A stretch of DNA of 7,183 nt from JAISGQ01 sp045604155 (GCA_045604155.1 JAZUNN010000020.1:1-7183); one strand, 5' to 3'. Positions 1 through 6,627 are shown, numbered from the stretch's first letter. Program-made: numbers and translations. The notes: generated from the letters alone by a model not told the origin.

Positions 1-2
1 CA

Positions 3-662
3 CGCTTTGCACTATTTTTAAATAAGCTTCTTATGGAATTGATGACAAAGTATCTTATCATACCGACCATCAATGCTGTAAAGCCTGATATTTTGAAATT
101 GAATTCTGCAATAGTTGCTTCGAATGTGCCGACATTTGAATTCAAAAATATAGACATGACTCAGTTAGAACCTTATATTCAAATGCCTAATCGAAATGCA
201 GTACGTATGCTGTTAAAAACATTAGCTTATGAACAACAAGATGAGCTTTTACCTGCAAAATGGGAAATTGAACATATATTTCCGCAGAAGTGGCAGACTA
301 ATTATTTCCCTGATGAATCAGATGCGACTATCAAAGAAAAGATTGAGCACATTGGAAATAAGCTACCTTTCGAAAAGAAGCTGAATATAGTTGCAGGTAA
401 CGGTTACTTTGGCAAGAAGAAAAAAGAGTACACCGCATCTAAAATTGCCATCACTAAGGCGATGGGAACTTCTGATATTCCAGACTGGAATATGGATTCG
501 ATTATGAAACGTGATATTCGTGTTTCAGATGAAATAATAGCGATACTTAACAGATGGAATAATGATTATTTAAACGTTCCTATTGAGGCAACCAAGGCAG
601 ACGCACCTTCTGAAGAGGATTTGGCTCGTATTGAGGAGTTTAAAAAGAAGGGCTGGATTTAA
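3..662 (+). CDS. C-terminal part of a GmrSD/DUF262-type protein with HNH nuclease domain (DUF1524), 5' end outside window
   Basis: The reading frame is open to the left window edge, and the first ATG at 33 has no ribosome binding site before it, so this is most likely the end of a longer gene. Numbering from that ATG, WEIEHIFPQKW (77-87) carries the E-H-I-x-P core of DUF1524 HNH domains. It is followed by HIGNK (106-110), LN (117-118), GYFGKKKKEY (124-133) and a Ser at 136, which matches the family layout (His, GN, N, F..K, Y..S). Known family members pair an N-terminal DUF262 (ParB-like, nucleotide-binding) domain with this domain in type IV restriction enzymes that cut modified DNA. The DUF262 half would lie upstream and cannot be seen, so the restriction role is inferred. 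The C-terminus is charged (EEFKKKGWI). The DNA looks more AT-rich than the operon downstream. Confidence 0.8.
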   Translation, partial: RFALFLNKLLMELMTKYLIIPTINAVKPDILKLNSAIVASNVPTFEFKNIDMTQLEPYIQMPNRNAVRMLLKTLAYEQQDELLPAKWEIEHIFPQKWQTNYFPDESDATIKEKIEHIGNKLPFEKKLNIVAGNGYFGKKKKEYTASKIAITKAMGTSDIPDWNMDSIMKRDIRVSDEIIAILNRWNNDYLNVPIEATKADAPSEEDLARIEEFKKKGWI

Positions 663-701
663 TTCCAAGAATAATTATGAGAAAAGATAAGATGATTTAA
701 T

Positions 702-740
702 AAACAGGCGTATGCAGTTTTCTTTGCATACGCCTGTTTT
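702..740 (+). terminator. Strong intrinsic terminator after the HNH gene
   Basis: A perfect 15-bp inverted repeat (702-716 with 725-739) encloses an 8-nt loop and ends in a short T run. It lies 40 bp after the HNH gene's stop codon and ends about 145 bp before the next gene. It therefore separates the defence-type gene from the following operon. Confidence 0.85.
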
Positions 741-797
741 CTATCTGTTATGGACACATATGTATTTTTTCGGACAAAAATATTTATGCCGCAGGGC

Positions 798-826
798 TAT
801 TAATTTCCAATGTTTTTTGATAGAAT
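798..826 (+). promoter_or_regulatory. Possible extended -10 promoter for the seven-gene operon
   Basis: TAGAAT at 821-826 is preceded by TG at 818-819 with one base between, which is the extended -10 form. With a 17-nt spacer the -35 position would be TATTAA (798-803), a poor match to TTGACA. It sits after the upstream terminator and about 58 bp before the first operon gene, where a promoter is expected. The region is AT-rich, so chance matches are easy. Confidence 0.35.
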
Positions 827-873
827 GTAATACGGATAATTTCAGAGAGTGCATCATTTTTCGATGTGCGGAA

Positions 874-878
874 AGAGG
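874..878 (+). promoter_or_regulatory. Ribosome binding site fixing the phosphatase start at 884
   Basis: AGAGG lies 5 nt before the ATG at 884. The in-frame GTG at 866 would place this site inside the coding region and add six residues (VRKEDR) before the usual short family N-terminus, so 884 is preferred. Confidence 0.65.
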
Positions 879-883
879 ACAGA

Positions 884-1480
884 ATGACGAAGGTATATTT
901 TGTGCGTCACGCACAGACCGATTACTCACACGAGGACGACAGAACAAGGCCTCTGACATCGGAGGGCGAAACCGACCGATCTCTTGTGCTCGAAATCCTT
1001 CGTGACAGGAAAATTGACGTATTTTACTGCAGCCCGTACCTCAGAAGCATGGAAACAATAAGAGAAACCGCAGAATACTACGGCTTGGAAATACATACCG
1101 ATGAACGGCTGAGGGAGAGAGAAAAGGGCATAGGCGGCAACGAGCACGGACTTTTCAGAAAGCGCTGGGATAACCACGACTTCTGCGAAGAGGGCGGAGA
1201 GAGTATCGCCATGGCTCAGCGCCGAAATATAGAAGCTCTTAAAGAAATACTTGAAAAGAATAAAGACAAAAAGATTGTAATAGGCACCCACGGCACAGCC
1301 CTGAGCACTATTTTCAACTATTACAATCCCGAATTCGGCTGCAATGATTTCCTGCGCATCATAGACTGGATGCCTTATATAGTCGAAGTGGATTTTGAAG
1401 GTCAGGAGCCGGTATCCATAACTGAGATTGCCCATATCGAAAAGGAATTTCGGGGAAATAACCGAGCGGATAAGAAGTAA
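884..1480 (+). CDS. Histidine phosphatase superfamily protein (phosphoglycerate mutase-like)
   Basis: This is a 198-residue member of the branch-1 histidine phosphatase family (GpmB/PhoE/CobC-like), which transfers a phosphate through a phospho-histidine. The N-terminal strand runs straight into VRHAQTD, with Arg8 and the nucleophile His9. CSPYLRS (49-55) is the typical phosphate-pocket loop, LREREKG (76-82) holds the candidate acid Glu, GGES (104-107) follows, and GTHGTALS (134-141) supplies the second catalytic His136. All key residues are present, so it should be active. Length is normal for small-molecule phosphatases. The substrate cannot be read from sequence. There is no signal peptide, so it is cytosolic. 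It is the first gene of a probable operon, with the next gene 15 bp downstream. An alternative in-frame GTG start at 866 is less likely. Confidence 0.88.
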   Translation: MTKVYFVRHAQTDYSHEDDRTRPLTSEGETDRSLVLEILRDRKIDVFYCSPYLRSMETIRETAEYYGLEIHTDERLREREKGIGGNEHGLFRKRWDNHDFCEEGGESIAMAQRRNIEALKEILEKNKDKKIVIGTHGTALSTIFNYYNPEFGCNDFLRIIDWMPYIVEVDFEGQEPVSITEIAHIEKEFRGNNRADKK

Positions 1481-1495
1481 GAAAGGAAAAAGCAT

Positions 1496-2518
1496 ATGAA
1501 AGCACTGTTTATAGGCGGCACAGGAACAATAAGCACCGCAGTTGTAAAAAGACTTGTCAATGAGCTTGGCTGGGAAGTATGGCTTCTCAATCGAGGCAAC
1601 CGCCCCGAAGCAATGCCTGAGGGAGTACATCAGATTATTGCAGATGTAAAGTGCGAAGCAAATGTTGCAGAAAAAATAAAGGACATGAGCTTTGACACTG
1701 TCTGCGAATTCATAGGCTTTACCGTTGAGGATGTTGAGCGTGACTACCGTCTTTTCAAGGGCAAAACAAGACAGTATATCTACATAAGCTCTGCCTCTGC
1801 GTATCATAAGCCAGCTGCGTCCTATATCATCACCGAGGGAACGACTCTTGCAAATCCCTATTGGGAATATTCAAGAAACAAGATTGCAAGCGAAGAATTC
1901 CTCATGAAGAAATACCGTGAGGAAGGCTTCCCCGTAACCATTGTCAGACCCAGCCACACCTATGATGAGCGCAGTATTCCTCTTGGAATTCACGGCAAAA
2001 ACGGTTCATGGCAGGTTATAAAAAGAATGATGGAAGGAAAGCCGGTCATTATCCAGGGAGACGGCAGTTCATTGTGGACTTTGACCTTCAACAAGGATTT
2101 TGCAATCGGATTTACGGGTCTTATGGGTAACCGACATGCCATAGGCGAGGCATTCCATATTACAGGCGACGAAACCCTTACATGGGATCAGATATATGCA
2201 ACCATCGCCGATGCACTGGGCGTTGAATTCAAGCCCTACCATGTATCTGCCCAATTCCTTGCAGCAGTGGGGGACAAGTACGGCTATGACTTTACAGGCA
2301 GTCTTATCGGAGACAAATCCGTATCAGTTGTTTTTGACAACAGCAAGCTGAAAAGAGCTGTCCCCGATATGAAAACCACCGTCAGATTCGATCAGGGTGT
2401 ACGCATTGCGCTTGAAAATATCCTGGCACATCCCGAATATCAGAAAGATGACCCGGAATTTGACGCATGGTGTGACAAGGTCATTGAAACACTTGAAAAT
2501 GCCAAAACCATGATATAG
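1496..2518 (+). CDS. NAD(P)-dependent epimerase/dehydratase, extended/atypical SDR family
   Basis: This 340-residue protein begins with a Rossmann strand and the dinucleotide motif GGTGTIS (7-13) after MKALFI. The catalytic set of short-chain dehydrogenases is visible: Ser in YISSAS (96-101) and the Tyr-x3-Lys pair in YSRNK (Tyr125, Lys129). RPSHTY (151-156) matches the RP.. segment of extended SDRs. Length fits sugar-nucleotide epimerases or dehydratases and the related NAD-binding proteins often annotated as mRNA-binding-like or isoflavone-reductase-like. The GGTG form and the RG following the second strand (33-34) suit the atypical branch, and cofactor preference is uncertain. The start is supported by AAAGGA at 1482-1487, 8 nt before the ATG. 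The substrate is unknown. It is second in the operon, and the next start is 61 bp downstream, the largest gap in the run. Confidence 0.85.
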   Translation: MKALFIGGTGTISTAVVKRLVNELGWEVWLLNRGNRPEAMPEGVHQIIADVKCEANVAEKIKDMSFDTVCEFIGFTVEDVERDYRLFKGKTRQYIYISSASAYHKPAASYIITEGTTLANPYWEYSRNKIASEEFLMKKYREEGFPVTIVRPSHTYDERSIPLGIHGKNGSWQVIKRMMEGKPVIIQGDGSSLWTLTFNKDFAIGFTGLMGNRHAIGEAFHITGDETLTWDQIYATIADALGVEFKPYHVSAQFLAAVGDKYGYDFTGSLIGDKSVSVVFDNSKLKRAVPDMKTTVRFDQGVRIALENILAHPEYQKDDPEFDAWCDKVIETLENAKTMI

Positions 2519-2565
2519 TTTTCATGATAAGTAAAATAAGCAGACAGAAATAAAAACCTACTGTT

Positions 2566-2572
2566 GAAAGGA
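2566..2572 (+). promoter_or_regulatory. Ribosome binding site deciding the beta-helix gene start (2580, not 2574)
   Basis: GAAAGGA ends 1 nt before the ATG at 2574 but 7 nt before the in-frame ATG at 2580. Only the second has normal spacing, so translation probably begins at 2580. Confidence 0.7.
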
Positions 2573-2579
2573 AATGCAT

Positions 2580-3584
2580 ATGGAAGGATATATTTACGAT
2601 GTATGCCTGAGCGACTTTGCACGTGAAGCAGGGGAAAACAGCGATGAAAAGCGCATAATGCGAGCAGTCAGTGCCTGCGAAGGCGGTGTGCTGTACATAC
2701 CGAAAGGTGTTTATGAGATAGCAGAAATGCTTGAAATAAAAAACTGCTGCTCAATCCTTATGCATAAATCCGCCGTCCTCAAGGCGGTTAAAGAAATGGA
2801 TTATGTCCTGAAATACGATGCCGCACTGTCCTATCCGGGACTTGATGAAACAAACTGGTGCTTAAAGCCCAATTACGGTTACGATGACGAGGACTGGAAT
2901 CTTTTTGTCAAAGGCGGTTATATCGACGGTTCAGGACTTGCAAGCTGTATGTGTTTAAACAGCTTCAAGCATTTCACCCTGCGTGATATATCCTTCAGAA
3001 ACGGAAAGAAATACGGCCTTCGCATTCAGGACGATGACAGTATGTGGACCTTTGAGCTGGTCGCCCAGAATCTTTACTTCAAATGCACCATGCCGGGACT
3101 TTCGGGAAATGCAGGTGTAAGCTCAACAGGCGGCGACAGCCATTTTATCGACTGTGTTGTCGTTGACTATACAAGAGGCTTTGAAATGCTTGGCGGCGGT
3201 TCCAACAGACTTACAAGATGTCATGTCTGGGGCGGTCCAATACCTCCGAAAAACGAAGGCGAGCTTCCCGAGATGCTCGTAGATTCCATCAATTTTGTCC
3301 TCAGCTCCTATGATATAATCCTTACCGATTGCTATGCCGATACAGGCAAGATCGGCTATCTCATAACCGAGCCTGCAAGGCTTATCGGCTGCAGCTACTT
3401 CAATAACTACGGCTACGGAATGGACGATGTGACAGCGATAGACCACAGAAGCGGAGAGGTAATAGTATCAAACTGTATGTTCAGAAAGACATCACCAAAC
3501 ATGACACTTTACAAGGGCGAAAACAAGAATATAATCTGGCGAGACAACATCTTTGCAGATGGACTGGAGCAGCCGAAACAGTAA
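2580..3584 (+). CDS. Leaderless right-handed parallel beta-helix protein (pectate lyase/GH28-like fold)
   Basis: This 334-residue protein matches the pectate-lyase-3 type opening: a short helix, then GGVLYIPKGVYEIAEMLEIK (35-54), which is the hallmark first coil (GG.(V/L)YIP.G.Y). After that come many short strand-turn units of the kind DISF, NLYF, IDCVVVDY, LTRCHVWGG and LTDCYAD, ending in SNCMFRK. This indicates a stacked beta-helix. Proteins with this fold usually bind or cleave acidic polysaccharide. Here there is no signal peptide, and 13 cysteines are spread along the chain, which fits the cytosol and not secretion. An aspartate cluster (DDED, 102-105, and DDD, 151-153) could be catalytic or metal-binding, but no lyase or GH28 active site is certain. 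The role is unknown. The adjacent SDR hints at sugar metabolism by context only. The start was chosen by ribosome binding site spacing. Confidence 0.72.
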   Translation: MEGYIYDVCLSDFAREAGENSDEKRIMRAVSACEGGVLYIPKGVYEIAEMLEIKNCCSILMHKSAVLKAVKEMDYVLKYDAALSYPGLDETNWCLKPNYGYDDEDWNLFVKGGYIDGSGLASCMCLNSFKHFTLRDISFRNGKKYGLRIQDDDSMWTFELVAQNLYFKCTMPGLSGNAGVSSTGGDSHFIDCVVVDYTRGFEMLGGGSNRLTRCHVWGGPIPPKNEGELPEMLVDSINFVLSSYDIILTDCYADTGKIGYLITEPARLIGCSYFNNYGYGMDDVTAIDHRSGEVIVSNCMFRKTSPNMTLYKGENKNIIWRDNIFADGLEQPKQ

Positions 3585-3596
3585 AGGAGAAAGCCC

Positions 3597-4454
3597 GTGA
3601 TATATCTTGAATCATTCAGATTTACGAGCACAGAGCAAGAACAGGCGTTTTTTGACGGTATCATGCATACCTGCTATGATACATTTTATCCCTATCAGAT
3701 ATTGGAACGGAAAGGGGTAAAAAGCCTTGAGTTTGCACCCATAACCATTCTTTACGGCGGCAACGGCTCAGGCAAAACCACCGCTCTGAACGTTATTGCG
3801 GAGAAGCTGAAGATTAATCGTGATTCCAGATACAACCGATCGAATTTCTTTGAGAAATATCTGGCAGGCTGCGAATATCGGACAGCGAAAACAATTCCCG
3901 AAGAAAGCCGAATAATAACCAGTGACGATGTTTTCGATTATATGCTGGATATCCGAACTCTCAATGAAGGAATAGACGTAAAACGGGAAGAACTTTTTGA
4001 GGAATGGTATACGGATAAATACAGTGATTTTCATTTTAAAACCATGGAAGACTATGACAGACTCAAAAAGGTAAACCTTTCAAGGCGAAAGAGCCAGTCA
4101 CAATATACCAGAGCAAGGCTCATGGACAATGTAAAGGAAAACTCCAACGGAGAAAATGCGTTTATGTATTTCACTCAGAAGATAGAGGAAAACGCACTGT
4201 ATTTACTGGACGAGCCTGAAAACAGTCTTTCACCCGAGCGGCAGCAGGAACTTTCTGAGTTTATATATAACAGTACCAGATTTTTTGGCTGTCAGATAAT
4301 CATGGCGACCCATTCGCCATTTCTGCTTGCAATGAAAGGCGCAAGGATATATGATTTTGACGACGGAGGAAAAACAAAGGAATGGACGGAGCTTTCAAAT
4401 GTCCGTGCCTACTTTGATTTCTTCAAAAAGCATGAAAATGAGTTCAATATGTAA
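3597..4454 (+). CDS. Small standalone AAA/ABC-like ATPase, GTG start
   Basis: This is a 285-residue soluble ATPase of the ABC/SMC-like AAA group (resembling the COG3910-type predicted ATPases found in Clostridia). The P-loop is GGNGSGKTT (54-62, Lys60). SNGE (183-186) stands where an ABC signature is expected. Walker B is LYLLDEPEN (201-209, Asp205, catalytic Glu206), and ATHSPF (237-242) is the switch histidine. The N-terminal strand IYLESFRF and ITILYGGNG are typical of this group. The segment between Walker A and the signature is short (about 120 residues) and charged, so there is no long coiled coil. It starts at GTG, with AAAGGAGA (3583-3590) overlapping the previous stop codon and 6 nt before it, suggesting translational coupling. 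No nuclease or membrane partner is adjacent, so the function is unknown. OLD/Gabija-type defence ATPases share this fold but carry a TOPRIM domain, which is absent here. Confidence 0.85.
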   Translation: MIYLESFRFTSTEQEQAFFDGIMHTCYDTFYPYQILERKGVKSLEFAPITILYGGNGSGKTTALNVIAEKLKINRDSRYNRSNFFEKYLAGCEYRTAKTIPEESRIITSDDVFDYMLDIRTLNEGIDVKREELFEEWYTDKYSDFHFKTMEDYDRLKKVNLSRRKSQSQYTRARLMDNVKENSNGENAFMYFTQKIEENALYLLDEPENSLSPERQQELSEFIYNSTRFFGCQIIMATHSPFLLAMKGARIYDFDDGGKTKEWTELSNVRAYFDFFKKHENEFNM

Positions 4455-4471
4455 AACAGGAGATAATAACG

Positions 4472-5755
4472 ATGTTTAATAATACAGCTCGTAATATACT
4501 TGAGCATATAGAAAAGAGCCCTACAGCATTTCATGTGGTAAAGAACATTGCCGCAGAGCTTGAGAAAAACGGATTTTCAGAACTTTCCGAAAAGGAAAAA
4601 TGGAATATCGAAGCAGGGAAGAGCTACTATGTAATCAGAAATGGCTCTGCAATAATATCCTTCAAAATTCCGAAAGCAGATTTTGACGGCTTCTATATGC
4701 TTGCAGGACACAGTGATTCCCCAACATTCAAGCTGAAGGAAAACCCTGAGATGGAAAGCTGCGGAGCATATGTAAAGCTCAATGTTGAAAAATACGGCGG
4801 AATGCTTATCGCACCCTGGTTTGACAGAACTCTTTCAGTTGCAGGCAGGGTAATTGTCCGCACAGAAAAGGGAGTGGAAACAAAGCTTGTTTCCCTTGAC
4901 AGAGATATCTGTATGCTGCCTTCTCTTGCAATACACATGGACAGAAATGCAAACAGCGGACACGAATTCAATGTCCAGAGTGAAATTCTTCCCATAGTCG
5001 GAGATATTACCGCAAAGGGCAGACTTTCAGAGCTTGTGGCAGAGGCGGCAGGAGTAAAGAGTGAAGACATCCTTTCCTCAGACCTCTATCTTTACAACCG
5101 TGTAAAGTATACTTCATGGGGAATCAGCAGCGAATACATTTCATCAGCCCGACTTGACGACCAGATGTGTGTTTATGCATCTCTTGAGGGATTCCTTGAG
5201 GCGACACCCAAAAACAACGTGGCAATGCACTGCGTGTTTGACAATGAAGAGGTAGGCAGCGGCACAAGACAGGGTGCGGCATCCACATTCCTTAAGGATA
5301 CCCTTGAGCGAATAAACGATTCTCTCGGACGCAGCCGGGAAGATTACCATACCGCAGTTGCAAACAGCTTCATGATATCTGCCGACAATGCCCATGCAGT
5401 CCATCCCAACCGTACAGATGTGGCTGACCCCGTAAACCAGCCGAAGATGAACGAGGGCATAGTTATAAAGTACAATGCGAACCAGAGATACACAACCGAT
5501 GCTGTCAGCGCAGCTGTAATGAAAAGCATATGCGAAAAGGCAGAGGTGCCTTATCAGACCTTTGTAAACAACTCTAATCTCCCCGGCGGCTCGACCCTTG
5601 GCAATATTTCAACAGCTCAGGTACCTGTTGTCACCGTAGATATCGGGCTTGCCCAGCTTGCAATGCACTCGCCTTACGAAACCGCAGGAGCAAAGGATGC
5701 AGAATACCTTGCAAGAGCATCGAAGGTATTCTTCGAGAGTGATAAGCTTATATAA
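4472..5755 (+). CDS. apeB: M18 family zinc aminopeptidase (aspartyl aminopeptidase type)
   Basis: This 427-residue cytosolic metallo-aminopeptidase matches the usual M18 length. M18 enzymes remove N-terminal residues, often acidic ones, as large tetrahedral oligomers. The two-zinc site is complete: His80 in AGHSDSP (78-84), bridging Asp229 in RLDDQ (227-231), Glu259-Glu260 in DNEEVGS (257-263) as base and ligand, Asp305 in ADNAHAVHPN (304-313), and His399 in AMHSPYE (397-403). LPGGSTLGNIS (370-380) is another conserved block. It begins LEHIEKSPTAFHVV, also typical of the family. AGGAGA (4458-4463) is 8 nt before the ATG. It lies 17 bp after the ATPase gene and 16 bp before the next, so it is cotranscribed. 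It is probably a general peptide-turnover enzyme, and any tie to its neighbours is unproven. Symbol apeB is by family only. Confidence 0.93.
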   Translation: MFNNTARNILEHIEKSPTAFHVVKNIAAELEKNGFSELSEKEKWNIEAGKSYYVIRNGSAIISFKIPKADFDGFYMLAGHSDSPTFKLKENPEMESCGAYVKLNVEKYGGMLIAPWFDRTLSVAGRVIVRTEKGVETKLVSLDRDICMLPSLAIHMDRNANSGHEFNVQSEILPIVGDITAKGRLSELVAEAAGVKSEDILSSDLYLYNRVKYTSWGISSEYISSARLDDQMCVYASLEGFLEATPKNNVAMHCVFDNEEVGSGTRQGAASTFLKDTLERINDSLGRSREDYHTAVANSFMISADNAHAVHPNRTDVADPVNQPKMNEGIVIKYNANQRYTTDAVSAAVMKSICEKAEVPYQTFVNNSNLPGGSTLGNISTAQVPVVTVDIGLAQLAMHSPYETAGAKDAEYLARASKVFFESDKLI

Positions 5756-5771
5756 TAAGGAGAAAATCACA

Positions 5772-6131
5772 ATGAAAAAATACGAAGAAAAAATGTGGCA
5801 GGCAGCAGTCAGCGGCAATGCAGAGGAGTTTCTTAAGGTAGTCAGTGCCGATGCAGTTATGGTCTGCGGCGGATACCGCTGCTCGGGAGAGGAATATTCT
5901 GGATTTATAAGCGAGTTTTCCATGTCCTCCTATGAAATAACCAACTTTGAGGAAATATTCAGAACAGAAGACCTTGCACAGGTGTGTTACCATGTCCGTA
6001 CGGAGGTTGCAAACGAAGAAGATGCAGATGTTGCAGGACTTTTCTGCGTTACTTCCACATGGCAGAAACAGAATGGCGAGTGGAAGCTTATATTCAATAT
6101 GGATTCGAGGCTTGAAATCGATGAGTTTTAA
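5772..6131 (+). CDS. Small NTF2-fold (SnoaL/DUF4440-like) protein
   Basis: This 119-residue protein has an opening helix and the phrase WQAAVSGNAEEFLKVVSADAVMV, which is the standard start of NTF2-like/DUF4440 domains. After it come strands with VCYHVRTEV, LFCVTSTWQKQNGEWKLIFNMDSRL. The TSTWQKQNGEWKLI block is the recurrent family signature (T..W...GGW.I). The fold forms a conical pocket used as a small-ligand enzyme or a binding domain, and no catalytic residue set can be assigned. The ATG at 5772 is chosen because AAGGAGA (5757-5763) is 8 nt before it. The frame is open further upstream, but that part overlaps the M18 gene. It overlaps the GNAT gene by 11 bp, so the pair is probably translationally coupled. 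No signal peptide. Confidence 0.82.
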   Translation: MKKYEEKMWQAAVSGNAEEFLKVVSADAVMVCGGYRCSGEEYSGFISEFSMSSYEITNFEEIFRTEDLAQVCYHVRTEVANEEDADVAGLFCVTSTWQKQNGEWKLIFNMDSRLEIDEF

Positions 6132-6537
6132 TCTTCGCAGGGCAGCAGAAGAGGATAAATCCTTGTGGTACTGCTATGATGCCCATATTGCTGAAAATGA
6201 ATTTATAAAGAAAACATCTCTCGGCGAATGCTTTGTAATTGAGTATAACGGCAAAGGCATTGGAGTGCTGCGATACAACCTGTTCTGGGATTCCATTCCG
6301 TTTCTGACAATGATATTTATTGATTCTGAATATCATAGAATGGGATTGGGAAAAAAGGCAATGGAAGAATGGGAAAACAGAATGCGTGCACTCGGATACG
6401 ATATGGCAATGACAAGCACGCAGGCAGATGAAGAAGCCCAGCATTTCTACCGAAAGATAGGATATACCGACTGCGGATGTCTTGTTTCTGATTTGCTCAA
6501 TCAGCCGACGGAAATATTCATGATAAAGAAGCTGTAA
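6121..6537 (+). CDS. GNAT family N-acetyltransferase
   Basis: This 138-residue protein of the GCN5-related acetyltransferase fold transfers an acetyl group from acetyl-CoA to an amine. It opens with LRRAAEEDK, the common GNAT first strand and helix. GIGVLRYNLFWDSIPFLTMIFI forms the beta2-4 core, and HRMGLGKKAMEEWE is motif A with the R..G.G pyrophosphate-binding loop. QHFYRKIGYTDCG is the motif B region (FY.K.GF-like). The substrate is unknown. The start at 6121 overlaps the last 11 bp of the preceding gene in another frame. GAGG at 6107-6110 is 10 nt before it. The frame stays open upstream, but the residues there do not resemble a GNAT, and the next Met (6075) would only add non-homologous sequence. 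It is the last gene of the operon, ending 3 bp before a hairpin terminator. Confidence 0.88.
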   Translation: MSFNLRRAAEEDKSLWYCYDAHIAENEFIKKTSLGECFVIEYNGKGIGVLRYNLFWDSIPFLTMIFIDSEYHRMGLGKKAMEEWENRMRALGYDMAMTSTQADEEAQHFYRKIGYTDCGCLVSDLLNQPTEIFMIKKL

Positions 6538-6540
6538 ATA

Positions 6541-6566
6541 AAAACCACTAGTAAACTAGTGGTTTT
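6541..6566. terminator. Symmetric, probably bidirectional intrinsic terminator between the operon and tnpA
   Basis: An 11-bp perfect stem (6541-6551 with 6556-6566) encloses a 4-nt loop. On the + strand it is followed by TTTT inside its right arm. On the - strand it ends in a run of five T. It lies directly after the GNAT stop and beyond the 3' end of the convergent tnpA, so it can end both transcripts. It may instead, or also, be the terminal hairpin of the IS200 right end. Confidence 0.75.
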
Positions 6567-6570
6567 CTCA

Positions 6571-6585
6571 GACCCTAGAAGGGTC
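6571..6585. repeat. Small hairpin in the IS200 right-end region
   Basis: GACCCT and AGGGTC form a 6-bp stem with a 3-nt loop. It is one of a row of five hairpins from 6541 to 6704, and resembles the next one (6597-6611) in sequence and size. Confidence 0.6.
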
Positions 6586-6596
6586 ATTACATGCTG

Positions 6597-6611
6597 ACCC
6601 CTCTAAGGGGT
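6597..6611. repeat. Small hairpin in the IS200 right-end region, similar to 6571-6585
   Basis: ACCCCT and AGGGGT form a 6-bp stem with the loop CTA. The two neighbours look like imperfect copies. GGGTCA (6581-6586) and TGACCC (6595-6600) can also pair with each other, which would break both hairpins. Confidence 0.6.
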
Positions 6612-6627
6612 ACTGATGGTTTGTCAT

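Noticed and set aside
756..763. Palindrome ACATATGT as an operator
   Set aside because: Eight bases are too short, with no matching second site or adjacent regulator gene.
763..782. 7-bp A/T-only inverted repeat in the gap before the operon
   Set aside because: Only A-T pairs with a 6-nt loop in AT-rich DNA. It is weak and easily random, with no repeat-family context.
835..840. GATAAT as a -10 box
   Set aside because: Nearby TTGATA (817-822) is only 12 nt away, too short for a promoter spacer. The TG-preceded TAGAAT is the better candidate.
712..1005. 97-codon frame on the + strand overlapping the terminator and phosphatase start
   Set aside because: It begins inside the terminator hairpin, has no ribosome binding site, and overlaps the phosphatase in another frame.
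926..1807. Long open frame of 293 codons on the - strand across the phosphatase and SDR genes
   Set aside because: It lies antisense to two genes with intact family motifs. Its translation is low-complexity, rich in Cys, Phe and Tyr, with no recognisable domain, as expected of a shadow frame.
3597..5755. ATPase plus peptidase as a defence pair
   Set aside because: The peptidase is a complete M18 zinc aminopeptidase of housekeeping type, and the ATPase lacks a TOPRIM or other effector domain. Adjacency alone does not support a defence role.
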